NCBI RefSeq assembly: GCF_021227995.1
Contig: NZ_CP089301.1
Location: forward strand, 372,001-436,000
Direction of reading: 5' to 3'
DNA from: Novosphingobium kaempferiae
GTDB taxonomy: Bacteria > Pseudomonadota > Alphaproteobacteria > Sphingomonadales > Sphingomonadaceae
DNA: 64,000 nt
Position 1 is the first letter of the stretch; each line of letters starts with the position of its first letter. The position numbers were made by a program, and so were the translations under genes. Below are positions 61,180 to 64,000 of this stretch, piece after piece. The notes below the pieces were generated by a model, which was given only the letters and a program-made list of their open reading frames with translations, ran no database searches and was not told where the DNA came from.

Positions 61180-62892
61180 ATGGCATCTGTTGCCAATCCG
61201 ACTCGCGACGATTTCGCGAAAATGCTCGACGAACAGCTCGGCGGCGTCGCCGATGACGGCTTCGAAGGCCGCGTCGTCAAGGGCACCGTCACCGCAATCG
61301 AAAACGACAAGGCCGTCATCGACGTGGGCCTCAAGAGCGAAGGCCGCGTGTCGCTGCGCGAATTCGCTCGTGGCGAAGACGACCACGGCCTCAAGGTCGG
61401 TGACGAAGTCGAAGTTTACGTCGACCGCGTCGAGAACGCCGACGGCGAAGCGATGCTGTCGCGCGACCGCGCACGCCGCGAAGCCGCCTGGGACAAGCTC
61501 GAGAGCGAGTTCGGCGAAGGCAAGCGCGTCGAAGGCGTGATCTTCGGCCGCGTCAAGGGCGGCTTCACCGTCGACCTCGACGGCGCCGTTGCGTTCCTCC
61601 CCGGCTCGCAGGTCGACATCCGCCCCGTGCGCGACGTCACCCCGCTCATGGACGTGCCGCAGCCCTTCCAGATCCTCAAGATGGACCGTCGCCGCGGCAA
61701 CATCGTCGTGTCGCGCCGCGCCGTCCTCGAAGAGACCCGCGCCGAACAGCGCAGCGAGCTGATCGACAAGCTGAGCGAAGGCCAGGTCATCGACGGCGTC
61801 GTCAAGAACATCACCGACTACGGTGCGTTCGTTGACCTCGGCGGCATCGACGGCCTGCTCCATGTCACCGACATGAGCTACAAGCGCGTCAACCACCCGA
61901 GCGAAGTGATCGCCATCGGCGACACCGTGAAGGTCCAGATCATCCGCATCAACTCGGACACGCAGCGCATCAGCCTCGGCATGAAGCAGCTCGAGAGCGA
62001 TCCGTGGGAAGGCGCATCGGTCAAGTACCCGGTCGGCGCGAAGCTGTCGGGCACCGTCACCAACATCACCGAATACGGCGCCTTCGTGGAGCTGGAAGCA
62101 GGCATCGAAGGCCTCGTCCACGTTTCGGAAATGTCCTGGACCAAGAAGAACGTCCACCCCGGCAAGATCGTCTCGACCTCGCAGGAAGTCGAAGTGGTCG
62201 TGCTCGAGGTCGACTCGGACAAGCGCCGCATCTCGCTCGGCCTGAAGCAGGCCCAGCAGAACCCCTGGGAAGCGTTCGCAGAGCGTCACCCGGTCGGCTC
62301 GCAGGTCGAAGGCGAAGTCAAGAACGCGACCGAATTCGGTCTGTTCATCGGCCTCGACGGCGACGTGGACGGCATGGTCCACATGTCGGACATCGCATGG
62401 GGCATCTCGGGCGAGGACGCCCTGGCCCTGCACCGCAAGGGCGAGCAGGTTTCGGCCGTGGTTCTCGACGTCGACGTCGAGAAGGAGCGCATCTCGCTCG
62501 GCATGAAGCAGCTTGAGCGTGGCGCTCCGGCTGCCGGCGGCACCGGTTCGTCGGCCGAAGGCAACCTGCGCCGTGGCCAGGTCGTCACCGTCACCGTCCT
62601 CGAAGTCCGCGACGGCGGCCTGGAAGTCCAGGCTGGCGACGATGGCGCCACCGGCTTCATCAAGCGCTCGGACCTCGGCCGCGACCGCGACGAGCAGCGT
62701 CCGGACCGCTTCCAGGTCGGCCAGAAGCTCGACGCCATGGTCACCGGCTTCGACCGCTCGAAGAAGCCCAACTTCTCCGTCAAGGCCCGCCAGCTGGCCG
62801 AAGAGAAGGAAGCAGTCGAGCAGTACGGTTCGTCGGACTCGGGCGCTTCGCTCGGCGACATCCTCGGCGAGGCTCTGAAGAACCGCTCGTAA
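61180..62892 (+). CDS. rpsA: 30S ribosomal protein S1
   Basis: RNA-binding ribosomal protein of 570 residues with six S1 domains, recognised by repeated blocks such as GFEGRVVKGTVTAIEN, GVVKNITDYGAFVDLGGIDG, GTVTNITEYGAFVELE and GEVKNATEFGLFIGLDG. The start at 61180 follows AAGGA (61166-61170). The very long upstream in-frame extension crosses the promoter and an opposite-strand gene and is rejected. A strong terminator follows 35 bp after the stop. Confidence 0.98.
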   Translation: MASVANPTRDDFAKMLDEQLGGVADDGFEGRVVKGTVTAIENDKAVIDVGLKSEGRVSLREFARGEDDHGLKVGDEVEVYVDRVENADGEAMLSRDRARREAAWDKLESEFGEGKRVEGVIFGRVKGGFTVDLDGAVAFLPGSQVDIRPVRDVTPLMDVPQPFQILKMDRRRGNIVVSRRAVLEETRAEQRSELIDKLSEGQVIDGVVKNITDYGAFVDLGGIDGLLHVTDMSYKRVNHPSEVIAIGDTVKVQIIRINSDTQRISLGMKQLESDPWEGASVKYPVGAKLSGTVTNITEYGAFVELEAGIEGLVHVSEMSWTKKNVHPGKIVSTSQEVEVVVLEVDSDKRRISLGLKQAQQNPWEAFAERHPVGSQVEGEVKNATEFGLFIGLDGDVDGMVHMSDIAWGISGEDALALHRKGEQVSAVVLDVDVEKERISLGMKQLERGAPAAGGTGSSAEGNLRRGQVVTVTVLEVRDGGLEVQAGDDGATGFIKRSDLGRDRDEQRPDRFQVGQKLDAMVTGFDRSKKPNFSVKARQLAEEKEAVEQYGSSDSGASLGDILGEALKNRS

Positions 62893-62927
62893 GAGCGTTC
62901 TTCGGCTTCATCGAAGCTGAAACAGTG

Positions 62928-62960
62928 AAAGCCCGCCCGGAGCGATCCGGGCGGGCTTTT
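62928..62960 (+). terminator. Rho-independent terminator of rpsA
   Basis: Perfect 14 bp stem AAAGCCCGCCCGGA / TCCGGGCGGGCTTT with loop GCGA, ending in TTTT and then GCTTTG. Confidence 0.9.
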
Positions 62961-63014
62961 GCTTTGTGCGGATCGCTTCCTCGCTCCACCCTAGGCGATA
63001 GAGCGCCAAACCCC

Positions 63015-63695
63015 TCACCGCTTGCGCGTGGCGGTGATCCCGAGACTCTCGGCCATGCGCACGAGGTCGGGCAGCGAGCGGGCGCCCATCTTCTCCATGA
63101 CGTGCCGCTTGTGGACCTTGGCGGTGATCTCAGTCACCCCGAGGCTTCCGGCGATCTGCTTGTTCATGAGGCCGCCGATGGCCAGCGCCATCACCTCCCG
63201 CTCGCGATCGGTGAGCGAGGCGTGGCGCAGCGCGAGGTCGCGATGGGTGCGGCGCTCTGCGACGGTTCCCGCGTCGAGATCCAGCGCCCGGCGCACAGCG
63301 GCGACCAGCACCGCGTCCGCAACCGGCTTGATGAGAAACTCGACCGCCCCGCCGCGCATCGCCCGCACCGTCATCGGGATGGTGCCGTAGCCGGTGACGA
63401 AGATCACCGGGACCGTGCTGCCGTCTCCCCGCAGCGCCTCCTGCACGGCAAGGCCGTCCTCGTCCGCCAGCCCGACGTCGAGGACGACGCAGCAGGGACC
63501 ATCGTCACACAGAGCGTCGCGCAGTTGCGCCGAGCAGGCGTGGCCCACAGCATCGAGCCCGGCGGCAGCCAGAACGCGCACCATTCCGGCCCGCAGCGAC
63601 GGGTCGTCGTCCACGACATGGACGCGGCCACCGCCGCTCAGAGCACTGGTTTCCGATCCCATCACCATAGTCCGCATTGCCCGGGATCGTCCCAC
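63015..63695 (-). CDS. FixJ/NarL-type two-component response regulator
   Basis: Regulator of up to 226 residues. The receiver domain (about 24-140) has acidic VVDDDPSL, phosphoacceptor Asp in VVLDVGLADEDG, Thr in VIFVTGYGT and Lys in FLIKPV. The C-terminal LuxR-type HTH (about 160-220) has LTDREREVMALAIGGLMNKQIAGSLGVTEIT. Starts at 63677, 63668 and 63662 are also possible. No sensor kinase gene is adjacent inside the window. The target genes are unknown. Confidence 0.9.
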   Translation of the reverse strand: MGRSRAMRTMVMGSETSALSGGGRVHVVDDDPSLRAGMVRVLAAAGLDAVGHACSAQLRDALCDDGPCCVVLDVGLADEDGLAVQEALRGDGSTVPVIFVTGYGTIPMTVRAMRGGAVEFLIKPVADAVLVAAVRRALDLDAGTVAERRTHRDLALRHASLTDREREVMALAIGGLMNKQIAGSLGVTEITAKVHKRHVMEKMGARSLPDLVRMAESLGITATRKR

Positions 63696-63762
63696 GGCGG
63701 CTGCCGCTTGTCGATACGCAGCAATGCGGCCCGCTTGTGCGCGGGGCGGCAGGTCGGAGGGC

Positions 63763-64000
63763 TCAGTCCTTCGCGGTGGACGAGGAATAGGGCCGTGCTG
63801 CGCCCTGCCCGCCGCCCCAGGCCTTGTCCGGCTTCGCCTGCATGACGAAGCGCAGCGTGCCTCCGGCGCGCACTTCTGCGTCGGTGATCCACGCGCGCGC
63901 CAGCGGCTTACCGTTCAGTTCCACCCGGCCGACGTAGGGATTGGCGTCCGAGAGATTCTCGGCATCGACGGTGAAGCGCTTGCCATCGGGCAGCGTGATC
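63763..64000 (-). CDS. GH92-like glycosidase (alpha-mannosidase family), C-terminal fragment
   Basis: Only the last 78 codons lie in the window; the gene runs off the right edge. The tail reads ANPYVGRVELNGKPLARAWI, then TDAEVRAGGTLRFVMQAKPDKAWG, which fits the C-terminal beta-sandwich of glycoside hydrolase family 92. The last 16 residues are Gly/Ser-rich. Such enzymes are usually periplasmic exo-alpha-mannosidases. The assignment rests on this short piece. Confidence 0.6.
   Translation of the reverse strand, partial: ITLPDGKRFTVDAENLSDANPYVGRVELNGKPLARAWITDAEVRAGGTLRFVMQAKPDKAWGGGQGAARPYSSSTAKD

Overview
The window is a GC-rich (mid-60s percent by eye) bacterial chromosome segment with compact, often 1-4 bp overlapping operons. 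Gene content and order (uppS-cdsA-dxr-rseP-bamA, hisZ/purA, htpX/rsmB/DUF1674, a TIGR02300-type FYDL protein beside aroA-cmk, a complete ccmCDEFGHI run) point to an alphaproteobacterium. The absence of lpxD/lpxA/lpxB around fabZ and the style of the intergenic palindromes suggest Sphingomonadales, perhaps Novosphingobium-like; the genus is inference. It is mostly core genome: no phage, insertion sequence, CRISPR array or plasmid backbone was seen.

Layout. 0-4 kb: a small acyl-CoA/catabolic group (crotonase, nitronate monooxygenase, amidohydrolase, TetR regulator). 4-6.5 kb: htpX, rsmB and a tiny SdhAF4-type gene. 6.5-11.6 kb: a MarR-controlled efflux operon (MarR, FUSC, DUF1656, HlyD, outer-membrane factor) in which every junction is a 4 bp ATGA overlap. 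12-16 kb: L,D-transpeptidase, purA, alpha/beta hydrolase, hisZ. 16-25 kb: EF-hand protein, MarR-GNAT fusion, serA, serC, extensin-like lipoprotein, TonB-like protein, kup. 25-30 kb: cytochrome c maturation operon, then tRNA-His. 30-42 kb: 2OG oxygenase, sodC, rpmE and the envelope/isoprenoid cluster fabZ-skp-bamA-rseP-dxr-cdsA-uppS-frr-pyrH. 42-45 kb: a four-gene accessory block (lipoprotein, HxlR, NAD(P)-binding protein, CMD protein) between pyrH and tsf-rpsB. 47-49.4 kb: two small membrane proteins, pssA, psd. 49.5-64 kb: tRNA-Tyr, rlmB, a lipoprotein, a GFA protein, HU, the rplS-trmD-rimM-rpsP-ffh group, tRNA-Ala, aroA-cmk, an Mpo1-like and a homocysteine methyltransferase-like gene, rpsA, a FixJ-type regulator and the tail of a GH92-like glycosidase.

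The most informative signals are non-coding. There are five copies of a long palindrome with compensatory arm changes, two other palindrome families, candidate operators upstream of three regulators, a short structured serC leader, twin covarying hairpins between tRNA-Ala and ffh, a regularly spaced 11 bp repeat array before the Mpo1-like gene, and a recurrent TTGnnn / TARRnn promoter pattern. I see no convincing new multi-gene defence or biosynthetic system. The best protein-level unknowns are the two small Arg-tailed membrane proteins at 47.1-47.8 kb and the low-GC lipoprotein at 42 kb. All homology statements come from reading motifs, not from searches.
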